Source: Clostridiales bacterium
GTDB lineage: Bacteria > Bacillota > Clostridia > Lutisporales > Lutisporaceae
Length of the DNA: 11,647 nt
NCBI GenBank assembly: GCA_012522255.1
Contig: JAAYKT010000220.1
Span: 1 to 11,647 of the forward strand
Direction: 5' to 3'
The notes beneath the pieces were generated by a model, which saw only the letters and a list, made by a program, of their open reading frames with translations, ran no database searches and was not told the DNA's origin. Positions 1 through 6,611 of the stretch are shown here, piece by piece; the stretch's first letter is position 1, and each line of letters begins with the position of its first letter. The translations under genes and the position numbers were made by a program.

Positions 1-13
1 AGGAGGAAAGCGG

Positions 14-1579
14 ATGCCTGTCGAACTTATAAAAAAACCAATAAAAGTATGCATAATAATAGGTGAAGAGATTTCCAGCACCGTTGTTGAGGAAGATATT
101 AATGTGCCGGATGTTAGTCCCGATATATACAAAATACTCTATCCATCTGCAAGAGTCGTTATAAAAAATTCGGAGACGGCTGCAGATAAAATAGCGGTAA
201 ACGGACAAGTGTTTATAGATGTTTTATATACGGCAGATACGGAGGGCAGGCCACTGAGCAGTTTGAATATATCTGCCGATTTTAACCATACAATCAGCAT
301 GGCCGGTGTCAAACCGCGCATGAGTGAATCGGTGGATGTGGTTGTGCAGCATGTGGATTGCCACATAATAAACAGCAGAAAAATAAACGTCAAGATCATC
401 ATGGATATAAACTGCATAGTAGAAGATATATATGAATTGGAAATGCCTGTGGATTTGAGAGGTTCCGATTACATACAACTGCTGAAGGAACCTTTGGGTA
501 TAAAGGGTATAACGGGAGTGAATGAAGAAAGATACGGGTTCAAGGAAATAGTGCAAATGGATTTGGAGAAACCGCCTGTCAAAGAGGTTTTGAAAACTGA
601 TTTTTGGACTTATATAAAAGACAGCCAAAGCATGGAAGGTAAAATGCAGATATTCGGTGATATAGCGTATAATATTCTTTATAATACGGAAGAAGGAGAA
701 ATAGAAAGCATAAGCGGAGAAATCCCTTATTCCCACTTTATGGAGGTACCGGGAGCGGATGGGGATATGGAATCATTGGCCTTTGCAGGAGTGAGGGAAT
801 CCTATATAGATGTTTATGAAGACGCCCAGGGGGAAAAGAGAAATATTAGCATTAACGTCTTTTTGGATTTAAAAGGGAAAACTTTTAAATATTTGAGACA
901 TGAAGCCTTAGCGGATATGTACAGTCCCAAGTGGAATATTGCAATGGACATAGAAAGCTATGATGTTCACGAATTTTTATGTAAAGGTATGAATTCGACA
1001 GTAATAAAAGACACTATGAAAATAAAACATGGCGATCCCGACGTAAAAAAAGTAATATTTATGAATGCCAAGCCAATAGTTGACGAAGTGAAAGTCATGG
1101 AAGATAAGGTCGGTATAGAAGGCAGTGTGGGGGTTTGTATATTATATAAGTCCTCTTATAGCGCCGAACCGTTGAATTACAGTACCGATCAATTCCCCTT
1201 CAAAGTGATGATAGATATGCCCGAAGTAAAAACACATATGTTTTCTAAAACGAATTGCTGGGTCGAAAGTGTTAACCATTCAGTATCCGGGGAAGACCAG
1301 ATTGATATCAGAGTGATTGTTGCGGTATCAGCACATATTTATAAAAAGACCAATAAGAAATTCATATGCAATGCAGAAAAGAAAGAGGAGAAAAAGACCG
1401 ATTTTGATAAGCTGCCTGCCGTAACTGTATATTTTGTCGGTAAAGGCGATACTTTATGGAAAATTGCTAAAAAATATAACACGACAACAGAAGCATTGGT
1501 GAAGTATAATAATATAGAGAACCCGGATGTAATAAATGTTGGTGACAAGCTCTTGGTTTTAAAAAACATGAGACAATAA
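14..1579 (+). CDS. sipL: SipL-like spore coat morphogenesis protein (SPOCS domains + LysM)
   Basis: This 521-aa protein is a probable spore-envelope morphogenetic protein. In clostridia SipL binds SpoIVA on the mother-cell side of the forespore and is needed to anchor the coat. Three related beta-rich SPOCS (DUF3794) segments are visible at about residues 24-110, 185-265 and 330-415. The first contains the typical string VEEDINVPDVSPDIYKIL. A short lysine/glutamate-rich linker (about 453-466) leads to a C-terminal LysM domain at about 471-517, starting YFVGKGDTLWKIAKKY. Three SPOCS repeats plus one LysM, and the length, match SipL. There is no signal peptide, as expected for a mother-cell cytoplasmic protein. 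The start is ATG 14, preceded by AGGAGG at bases 1-6. The gene precedes ispE, an arrangement I recall from other clostridia. Any promoter lies outside the window. The family call is firm; the exact role is inferred from C. difficile. Confidence 0.9.
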   Translation: MPVELIKKPIKVCIIIGEEISSTVVEEDINVPDVSPDIYKILYPSARVVIKNSETAADKIAVNGQVFIDVLYTADTEGRPLSSLNISADFNHTISMAGVKPRMSESVDVVVQHVDCHIINSRKINVKIIMDINCIVEDIYELEMPVDLRGSDYIQLLKEPLGIKGITGVNEERYGFKEIVQMDLEKPPVKEVLKTDFWTYIKDSQSMEGKMQIFGDIAYNILYNTEEGEIESISGEIPYSHFMEVPGADGDMESLAFAGVRESYIDVYEDAQGEKRNISINVFLDLKGKTFKYLRHEALADMYSPKWNIAMDIESYDVHEFLCKGMNSTVIKDTMKIKHGDPDVKKVIFMNAKPIVDEVKVMEDKVGIEGSVGVCILYKSSYSAEPLNYSTDQFPFKVMIDMPEVKTHMFSKTNCWVESVNHSVSGEDQIDIRVIVAVSAHIYKKTNKKFICNAEKKEEKKTDFDKLPAVTVYFVGKGDTLWKIAKKYNTTTEALVKYNNIENPDVINVGDKLLVLKNMRQ

Positions 1580-1667
1580 CAAAAATCAAAAAATGTATAC
1601 TGCTCACATAACTTTGTGACATCCTAAATGAATAAAGGATCCAAAGACTTTTCGGCAAACTTTAAAA

Positions 1668-1705
1668 TTGACACCTAATATAGCAATATGGGCAAATTGT
1701 ATAAT
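1668..1705 (+). promoter_or_regulatory. Possible ispE promoter with irregular spacing
   Basis: The 168-base gap between sipL and ispE holds a perfect TTGACA (1668-1673) and a perfect TATAAT (1700-1705). They are 26 bases apart, too far for an ordinary sigma-A promoter. The -10 alone could work with a weak, unseen -35. No clear terminator for sipL is visible in the gap, so ispE may also receive read-through transcription. Confidence 0.3.
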
Positions 1706-1747
1706 GTGTGAATACTAATAAAAACTTTTAATATAGGCGGTAGTTGT

Positions 1748-2611
1748 ATGAAATACATTGGTATGGCACCTGCAAAAATTAACCTAACATTGGATGTATT
1801 AGGTAAAAGGTCTGATGGATATCACGAAATATCCACAATAATGCAATCTATTCCGCTTAATGACACTATAACCGTAAGATTATTAGAAAATGATGAGATT
1901 ATTGTAAATACCGATTCGAACCTTGTACCTTCCGGTGATTCTAATATTGTATTTAAAACAGCGAGGCTAATAAAGGATATCTATGGTATAGAAGACGGTA
2001 TCGAAATTCAAATAGAAAAAAGAATACCTGTAGCAGCAGGCCTGGCAGGCGGAAGTACCGATGCGGCTGCTGCTATAAAACTTTTAGATAAGGCCTATAA
2101 TCTTAGACTATCCAAAGAGGAAATGTATGATGTCGCAAGAAGAATAGGTGCGGATGTATCTTTTTGTATTGACGGCGGTACAGCATTGGCGACAGGTATC
2201 GGGGATGTACTGATGCCCATTGATAAAATACCTGATTGTTATATACTGATTGTGAAGCCTGATGTAAGCGTTTCAACAAAAGAAATTTACGAAGGCTTAG
2301 ATGTGGACGAGGTTAAAGAAAGGCCTGATATCATAGGAATTATTAAGGCTATTAACGATAATGATTTGGAGGCCATATCTGCAAAACTATGTAATGTAAT
2401 GGAAAATGTAACGATAAAGAAGTATCCGATTATTAGCGATATTAAGCAAGGGCTTTTGAAGCACGGTGCCTTAGGAAGCCTCATGAGCGGAAGCGGCCCA
2501 TCAGTTTTTGGGATTTTTGATGTTACTGATAAAGCACAAAAGGCCTATAATAATATGAAAAGCATTTATGCTGAGACATTCCTGTTAAATACTGTTGACT
2601 TGGATAGATAA
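1748..2611 (+). CDS. ispE: 4-diphosphocytidyl-2-C-methyl-D-erythritol kinase
   Basis: IspE phosphorylates the 2-hydroxyl of CDP-methylerythritol with ATP, the fourth step of the MEP isoprenoid pathway, in the cytoplasm. The 287-aa length is normal. All three GHMP-kinase signatures are present. The N-terminal one is APAKINLTLDV with Lys10, followed by the family-typical RSDGYHE. The ATP loop PVAAGLAGGSTDAAAA is at about 94-109. The C-terminal glycine motif LMSGSGPSVFG is at 245-255. The IGADVSF stretch carries the catalytic aspartate at about residue 136. The start is ATG 1748 with a modest ribosome binding site (AGGCGG, about 1735-1740). The next gene begins about 20 bases after the stop and is probably co-transcribed. 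No active-site residue is missing, so the enzyme should be functional. Confidence 0.96.
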   Translation: MKYIGMAPAKINLTLDVLGKRSDGYHEISTIMQSIPLNDTITVRLLENDEIIVNTDSNLVPSGDSNIVFKTARLIKDIYGIEDGIEIQIEKRIPVAAGLAGGSTDAAAAIKLLDKAYNLRLSKEEMYDVARRIGADVSFCIDGGTALATGIGDVLMPIDKIPDCYILIVKPDVSVSTKEIYEGLDVDEVKERPDIIGIIKAINDNDLEAISAKLCNVMENVTIKKYPIISDIKQGLLKHGALGSLMSGSGPSVFGIFDVTDKAQKAYNNMKSIYAETFLLNTVDLDR

Positions 2612-2631
2612 AAATAAAAGAGGTGCATGTT

Positions 2632-3366
2632 ATGAATGCAATTATTCTTGCCGGGGAGTCAAAAACCGAAAAGGAGGGAATGTTGAAAAACAAAGCCCTG
2701 ATAAAAATTAAGGGCAAATATATGTTGGAATATGTATTGGATACGGTTATCAGGGTACAAGCCATAAAAAAAATTGTGGTGGTTGGGAATAAGGAAAAAC
2801 TTAAAAAAGCACTGGGACACAAAATAGATTACATATTGGATGGTACGGATTCTATCGTTGATAATGCTATAAAGGCCTTGGAACTTTTTCCCAATGAAAA
2901 AGAAGCGTTACTTTTGACCTGCGATATTCCTATGATTACCGTTGAGGCTTTAGAACATTTTTTGCTTGAATCACAAGAATCAGGAGCTGATTTGGCTTAT
3001 TGCGTTGTTAATAAAAAGCTCAACGATGAGAAATATCCCGAGGTCAAAAGAACCTATGTCAAGCTCAAAGAAGGCCAGTTCACCGGGGGGAACGTATTCT
3101 ACCTGAACCCGGAAATCAAGTATAAAGTGAAAGATTTTTTTGAAGTTATGTTGGAAAACAGAAAAAATCCTGCCAAGATGGCGCAAATATTAGGGATCGG
3201 GTTTTTGTTGAAATTGGCAATGGGAGTATTGACTATAGATGCGATCAAAAGGAAAGTGGAGAAGCTGCTGAATATAAAGGCGACAGTGGTAATCTCTCCC
3301 TATCCGGAGATAGGAAATGATGTGGATAAACAATCCGATATCGAATTTGTAGAGAAATATATTTAG
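2632..3366 (+). CDS. MobA-like NTP transferase family protein, function unknown
   Basis: This is a 244-aa nucleotidyltransferase-fold protein (GT-A type, MobA/IspD-like). It opens with NAIILAGES, continues with the strand IKKIVVVGN at 46-54, and has LLLTCDIPMIT at 93-103, where Asp98 occupies the metal-binding position of the family. TGGNVFYLNP at 151-160 also fits. The usual nucleotide loop (LAGGxSxRxGxxK) is degenerate: the second glycine and the arginine are missing (LAGESKTEKEG). This makes it a divergent enzyme or a non-catalytic relative. The start is ATG 2632: AGAGGTG at 2619-2625 gives good spacing to it, whereas an upstream in-frame GTG at 2623 lies inside the binding site. The gene sits 20 bases after ispE, so a shared transcript is likely. 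It is not IspD by sequence, and I cannot name its substrate. Confidence 0.8.
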   Translation: MNAIILAGESKTEKEGMLKNKALIKIKGKYMLEYVLDTVIRVQAIKKIVVVGNKEKLKKALGHKIDYILDGTDSIVDNAIKALELFPNEKEALLLTCDIPMITVEALEHFLLESQESGADLAYCVVNKKLNDEKYPEVKRTYVKLKEGQFTGGNVFYLNPEIKYKVKDFFEVMLENRKNPAKMAQILGIGFLLKLAMGVLTIDAIKRKVEKLLNIKATVVISPYPEIGNDVDKQSDIEFVEKYI

Positions 3367-3442
3367 CGACCAGGGGGCCACCGGGGGGGGACAGTTCTCC
3401 CGGTCCTCCGGACCGCGGGGACGGTTCTCCTGGTCGCTTTTT
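3366..3442 (+). terminator. Long GC-rich hairpin terminator after the ispE operon
   Basis: GCGACCAGG (3366-3374) pairs perfectly with CCTGGTCGC (3429-3437), followed directly by TTTTT (3438-3442). A second hairpin is nested inside: CGGTCC (3401-3406) with GGACCG (3410-3415) around a TCC loop. The first arm starts on the last base of the upstream stop codon. The shape and T-run support intrinsic termination, although the loop is long (54 bases) and largely made of repeat units. Confidence 0.65.
3387..3435 (+). repeat. Two tandem REP-like units, GGGGAC(A/G)GTTCTCC(C/T)GGTC
   Basis: Bases 3387-3405 and 3417-3435 are direct copies of a 19-base unit matching at 17 positions, with a 30-base period. 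A third copy, inverted, lies at 8106-8124. Units of this kind (GGGGACGGTTCTCC) are, as I recall, dispersed widely in clostridial genomes and resemble REP sequences mobilised by IS200-like REP-associated transposases. No such transposase is in this window. Here the units form much of the terminator hairpin. Confidence 0.65.
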
Positions 3443-3472
3443 AGTGATCGCAGAGTTTCGAGTTCCTGTCAG

Positions 3473-3512
3473 TCGTCCTAAGGCACAAGGGATCTTGACC
3501 TACTGGAATACC
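3473..3512. repeat. Dispersed intergenic repeat, copy 1
   Basis: Bases 3473-3500 match 7812-7839 at 25 of 28 positions in the same orientation (core AGGCACAA, then GGATCTTGACC). Both are followed by a shared GGAATACC. A more diverged relative lies at 11483-11510. No open reading frame of note covers it. Confidence 0.7.
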
Positions 3513-3523
3513 TCAAATAACCC

Positions 3524-3635
3524 CTGAGCTCTGAGTTCTGAGATCTGAGTTCTAAAGTGGCAAGAGTCCAGAGGCCAGGGTCCAGAGTCAAGAGTCCAGA
3601 GTCAAGCAGCCCATATCCTAACCCCTAACAGCTAA
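3524..3635. repeat. Heptanucleotide-periodic array, about 16 units
   Basis: This stretch reads in a fixed 7-base register without a slip. CTGAGCT, CTGAGTT, CTGAGAT and CTGAGTT come first (3524-3551). GTCCAGA-type units follow (3566-3607: GTCCAGA three times, with GGCCAGG and GTCAAGA/GTCAAGC between). CCTAA-type units come last (about 3615-3635). Unit sequence drifts along the array while the period is kept. The first 22 bases of the run (from 3518) are identical to the start of the array at 7853. Confidence 0.75.
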
Positions 3636-3642
3636 AAATTTT

Positions 3643-3673
3643 TGTATATAAAAACCATACCTTGCAAAAACTA
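3643..3673 (+). promoter_or_regulatory. Candidate sigma-G promoter for the ger operon
   Basis: TGTATA (3643-3648) and AAAACTA (3667-3673) are 18 bases apart. They resemble the forespore sigma-G pattern (-35 TGAATA-like, -10 CATACTA-like, 5 of 7 matches in the -10). GerA-type operons are normally sigma-G dependent, and the predicted start, about 3680, lies just ahead of the first gene. The match is partial. Confidence 0.35.
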
Positions 3674-3706
3674 AAACAAATTTGCAACGAAGGCCGTGGT
3701 TTTTTT
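3650..3706 (+). other. Imperfect hairpin over the start of the first ger-operon gene
   Basis: AAAAACCA (3650-3657) can pair with TGGTTTTT (3697-3704), with inner pairing CCTT/AAGG or TTGCAAA (3662-3668)/TTTGCAA (3681-3687). The 3' arm runs into a T-tract (3700-3706) and covers the weak AAGG binding site and the GTG start at 3696. It could act as an attenuator for transcripts arriving from upstream; a transcript from the sigma-G candidate would lack the 5' arm. The structure is short of GC pairs. Confidence 0.3.
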
Positions 3707-3911
3707 GTTTGAAAAAATAATTGAAAGTTTGAAAAGCTATAACAATAACTATATTTTAATAACAACAATCCTTATAGTAATATTTGAATTTTTTGTTGAT
3801 ATGCCTGCCTTCAAAAAAGCAAAATTGAAGAGGGATGTAAAAGTTTTAGTTTTAATGAATGTCGCCCTTATAATAATCGCTATTTCACTTATTGTGTTAA
3901 ATAGGATGTAG
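3696..3911 (+). CDS. Small two-helix membrane protein, possible germinant-receptor D subunit
   Basis: This 71-aa hydrophobic protein has two predicted transmembrane helices, about residues 19-36 (YILITTILIVIFEFFVDM) and 48-69 (VKVLVLMNVALIIIAISLIV), joined by a short basic loop (KKAKLKRD). It ends 19 bases before the GerA-type gene and on the same strand, so it belongs to the ger operon. Some Bacillus receptor operons encode an extra small two-helix D subunit of about 70-80 aa that modulates receptor activity. Size, topology and position fit that role, but I cannot show sequence homology. The start is uncertain: GTG 3696 has only a weak AAGG (3690-3693) very close to it, and TTG 3705 is an in-frame alternative with better spacing. 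The coding potential is supported by position and by uninterrupted helices. Confidence 0.65.
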   Translation: MVFLFEKIIESLKSYNNNYILITTILIVIFEFFVDMPAFKKAKLKRDVKVLVLMNVALIIIAISLIVLNRM

Positions 3912-3930
3912 GGGAAGGGAGGAGAATGCC

Positions 3931-5508
3931 ATGGGTTTTTTTTCTAAAAAAAAGGAAGATGAGCAGGAAAAGGATGTTGAAATATTACCCAGCTCCAAAT
4001 CCTTGGAAGATAACATTAAAACAGTTAAAGAAATACTAAAGGGATGCGGCGATGTAGTTTATAAAGAATTCATGGTAGGAAAAGAACAAAACCAACCCCT
4101 TACCCTCGTCTATATAGACGGTATGACTGATAACAGTATTATTATCGGATCCATATTGAATCCTCTCATGGTCTACGCAAGGGAAATACCTCCCGAGACT
4201 CCAAAAGTGGCGGAAAAATTATATGAATTGGTCAGATACGGAACTATTTCTACCGGCGAAGTTGAAGAAACCACTAACATAAATGAAGCTATTCTTTCGA
4301 TTCTGATAGGTGATTCCGCACTCTTTATTGACGGAGTAGATAAAATAATAATATTAGGTGTAAAAGGATGGCCTGTAAGGAGCGTTGAAGAACCGACTAC
4401 AGAGCCGGTTATTAGAGGTCCCCGAGATGGCTTTGTCGAGACATTCAGGATGAATACGGCTTTGGTAAGAAGACGTATCAGAGACCCTAAATTGAAGCTG
4501 AAGCAAATGAAGATTGGTAAAAGAAGCCACACAGATGTTGGTGTATTCTATATTGAAGACATAGCAAAAAAGCAACTTATAGATGAGGTAGTAAAAAGGC
4601 TTGAAGCTATAGATATAGATGCGGTGTTAGACAGCGGATACATAGAACAGTTTATAGAAGATAACCCTTATTCGCCATTTCCTCAGATAGCAACCACGGA
4701 AAGACCCGATGAAGTAGCAGGAGAATTATATGAAGGAAGGGTAGTTATACTTGTGGATAATTCACCTTTTGCTTTAATAATTCCAACTACTATTAACAGC
4801 TTATTCCAATCTCCGGAAGATTATTATGACAGATGGATAATATCCTCGGTACTGAGAGTCATCAGATTTACAGCAAGCCTTTTGGCTCTTGTCATGCCAT
4901 CTTTATATGTGGTTTTTACATCTTACCATACGGGCATATTGCCTACCAAATTGGTGCTGTCCATAGCTGCCTCAAGAGAGGGCGTTCCTTTTCCTGCAAT
5001 CGTTGAAGCCTTTATTATGGAATTTACGCTGGAGCTTTTAAGAGAAGCAGGGTTAAGGCTGCCGTCAGCAATTGGCAATACTATAGGTATAGTGGGGGGG
5101 TTGATTATAGGTGAAGCTGCGGTAAGAGCAGGAATAGTAAGCCCTATAATGGTGATAATAGTTGCTATTACGGCAATAGCCTCCTTTGCTAATCCAAGTT
5201 ATAACTTATCTGTTGGGTTCAGGCTTTTAAGATTTGCTTTGATAGCTGCATCAGGAATACTTGGACTTTACGGTCTTGTGCTGGGACTTATATTAATACT
5301 TGTGCATCTTGTAAGGCTGAAGAGCTTTAATGAACCCTATCTAACGCCCTTTGTTGCGGTAAACTGGTCAGATTACAAAGATACTATATATAGGGCACCA
5401 TTATATAAAATGGTTAAAAGGCCTATAAGGATTTCTGAAGATAAAGTGCGCATGGTTAATAACAGAAGCACTTTGCTGCAGAAAAATAAAGGAGGCGGCA
5501 AAAAATGA
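3931..5508 (+). CDS. gerKA: Spore germination receptor subunit A (GerA family)
   Basis: This 525-aa A subunit of a nutrient germinant receptor would sit in the inner spore membrane. A charged tail (MGFFSKKKEDEQEK) and a soluble N-terminal domain extend to about residue 300. Family-typical stretches are EEPTTEPVIRGPRDGFVE (153-170), the helical segment around IAKKQLIDEVVKRLEAI, and the YSPFPQIATTERPD region (247-260). The C-terminal half, about 303-465, is membrane-embedded and includes the conserved PFPAIVEAFIMEF and SFANPSYNLSVGFRLLRF stretches. The length is typical. The start is ATG 3931 with a strong GGGAGGAG site at 3917-3924. The stop overlaps the next start by four bases (ATGA), indicating translational coupling. 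The K-type suffix is a convenience: the A-B-C order is clear, but the germinant cannot be read from sequence. Confidence 0.95.
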   Translation: MGFFSKKKEDEQEKDVEILPSSKSLEDNIKTVKEILKGCGDVVYKEFMVGKEQNQPLTLVYIDGMTDNSIIIGSILNPLMVYAREIPPETPKVAEKLYELVRYGTISTGEVEETTNINEAILSILIGDSALFIDGVDKIIILGVKGWPVRSVEEPTTEPVIRGPRDGFVETFRMNTALVRRRIRDPKLKLKQMKIGKRSHTDVGVFYIEDIAKKQLIDEVVKRLEAIDIDAVLDSGYIEQFIEDNPYSPFPQIATTERPDEVAGELYEGRVVILVDNSPFALIIPTTINSLFQSPEDYYDRWIISSVLRVIRFTASLLALVMPSLYVVFTSYHTGILPTKLVLSIAASREGVPFPAIVEAFIMEFTLELLREAGLRLPSAIGNTIGIVGGLIIGEAAVRAGIVSPIMVIIVAITAIASFANPSYNLSVGFRLLRFALIAASGILGLYGLVLGLILILVHLVRLKSFNEPYLTPFVAVNWSDYKDTIYRAPLYKMVKRPIRISEDKVRMVNNRSTLLQKNKGGGKK

Positions 5509-6611
5509 TAAAGGATAATGATACAATATCTCCTTACCAGATAGCTATGATAGTGATAATGGTTTTATCGGGTGCGGGTGTGTTTTCACTGCCTCGGGTT
5601 TTGGCTGAAACAGCAGGTTCAAATTCATTAATAATGATATTTATAGGAGGGGCCATCTCTGTATCTACCATATTTATTATAGTAAGTCTAAATAGCAGAT
5701 TTCCGGGGAAAACATTGCCTGATTATTCCGCTGAAATCATAGGAAAAGTACCGGCAAAAATTATTGTTATTATATATGCGGTTTATTTTATATTTTTTAT
5801 TGGATTCGAAGTCAGGGTAATAAGTGAAATCGTTAAACTGTTCCTTCTTGTCGATACCCCTCCGGAAATTATCATGCTATGCATGATACTCACATGTACA
5901 TATGCGGTGAGAGGGGGAGTTGAATGTATAGGGAGAACGACGGAACTTTTTTTCCCGCTGCTTTTCATCCCTTTTATTTTGATATTGCTTCCCGGTTTGA
6001 ACGATGTGGACTTTAGCAATTTGCTTCCTGTTTTTTACGGATTTCAAAAAAAGGTGTTCAAAGCTGTCCCGGCTATGGCACTGAGCTTCGCCGGCTATGA
6101 AACTTTACTTTATTATATAGGTTTTATGAAAGAACCGAAAAAGTCTTTTAAATATGCTTCAATTGGAGTATTGTTCATCACTATTACCTACGTAATTATA
6201 ACCGGCTTATGTATAAGTAAATTTGGAATCGAATGGAATAAAAAAATGGTATGGCCGGTGTTAGGATATGTGAGGAGCATAAATCTGCCGGGACTTTTTA
6301 TAGAAAGATTGGATGGTGTAATGCTTGGCATTTGGATTCTTGCTATATATACAACTATGATAATCCTATATTTTTCACTTACATTTTCGATGTCCAAAAT
6401 ATTTGGCACAAAAGATCAAAAACAATATGCACTCATATTGGTGCCTGCTATTTACTTTGTTGCACTGATTCCTCAAAATCCCGCTCAGACATTAGAAATG
6501 CCTATATATATAAACCGACATTTTGGGAACATATTAAAAATTTTAGTACCGTTGCTTTTACTTTTAATTGCCATGATTAGAAAAAAGGGGGGCGTTAAAA
6601 GTGAAAATTAA
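5505..6611 (+). CDS. gerKB: Spore germination receptor subunit B (GerB family, APC-type permease fold)
   Basis: This 368-aa integral membrane protein belongs to the endospore germination permease family, a branch of the amino acid/polyamine/organocation transporters. In known receptors the B subunit binds the germinant. Long hydrophobic segments run the whole length, consistent with about ten helices. The first carries the family-typical SGAGVFSLPRVLAETAG (22-38), and a later one carries the conserved IERLDGVMLGIWILA (266-280). The start is ATG 5505, overlapping the A-subunit stop by four bases, with AAGGAGGCGG at about 5489-5498. The reading frame runs 11 bases into the C-subunit gene, so the three subunits should be made together. 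No residue loss or frameshift is visible. Confidence 0.94.
   Translation: MIKDNDTISPYQIAMIVIMVLSGAGVFSLPRVLAETAGSNSLIMIFIGGAISVSTIFIIVSLNSRFPGKTLPDYSAEIIGKVPAKIIVIIYAVYFIFFIGFEVRVISEIVKLFLLVDTPPEIIMLCMILTCTYAVRGGVECIGRTTELFFPLLFIPFILILLPGLNDVDFSNLLPVFYGFQKKVFKAVPAMALSFAGYETLLYYIGFMKEPKKSFKYASIGVLFITITYVIITGLCISKFGIEWNKKMVWPVLGYVRSINLPGLFIERLDGVMLGIWILAIYTTMIILYFSLTFSMSKIFGTKDQKQYALILVPAIYFVALIPQNPAQTLEMPIYINRHFGNILKILVPLLLLLIAMIRKKGGVKSEN

Noticed and set aside
224..736. 170-codon open frame on the minus strand inside sipL
   Set aside because: It is a shadow of the strongly supported + strand gene, with no binding site or recognisable domain.
1604..1619. TCACA-N6-TGTGA palindrome after sipL, similar in shape to a CRP or Rex operator
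   Set aside because: The half-sites are in the reverse order to both consensus sequences, arms are only five bases, and no regulator or nearby promoter supports it.
2623..2631. Upstream GTG start for the nucleotidyltransferase gene
   Set aside because: The GTG lies within the AGAGGTG ribosome binding site; ATG 2632 is correctly spaced and begins exactly at the conserved NAIILAG strand.
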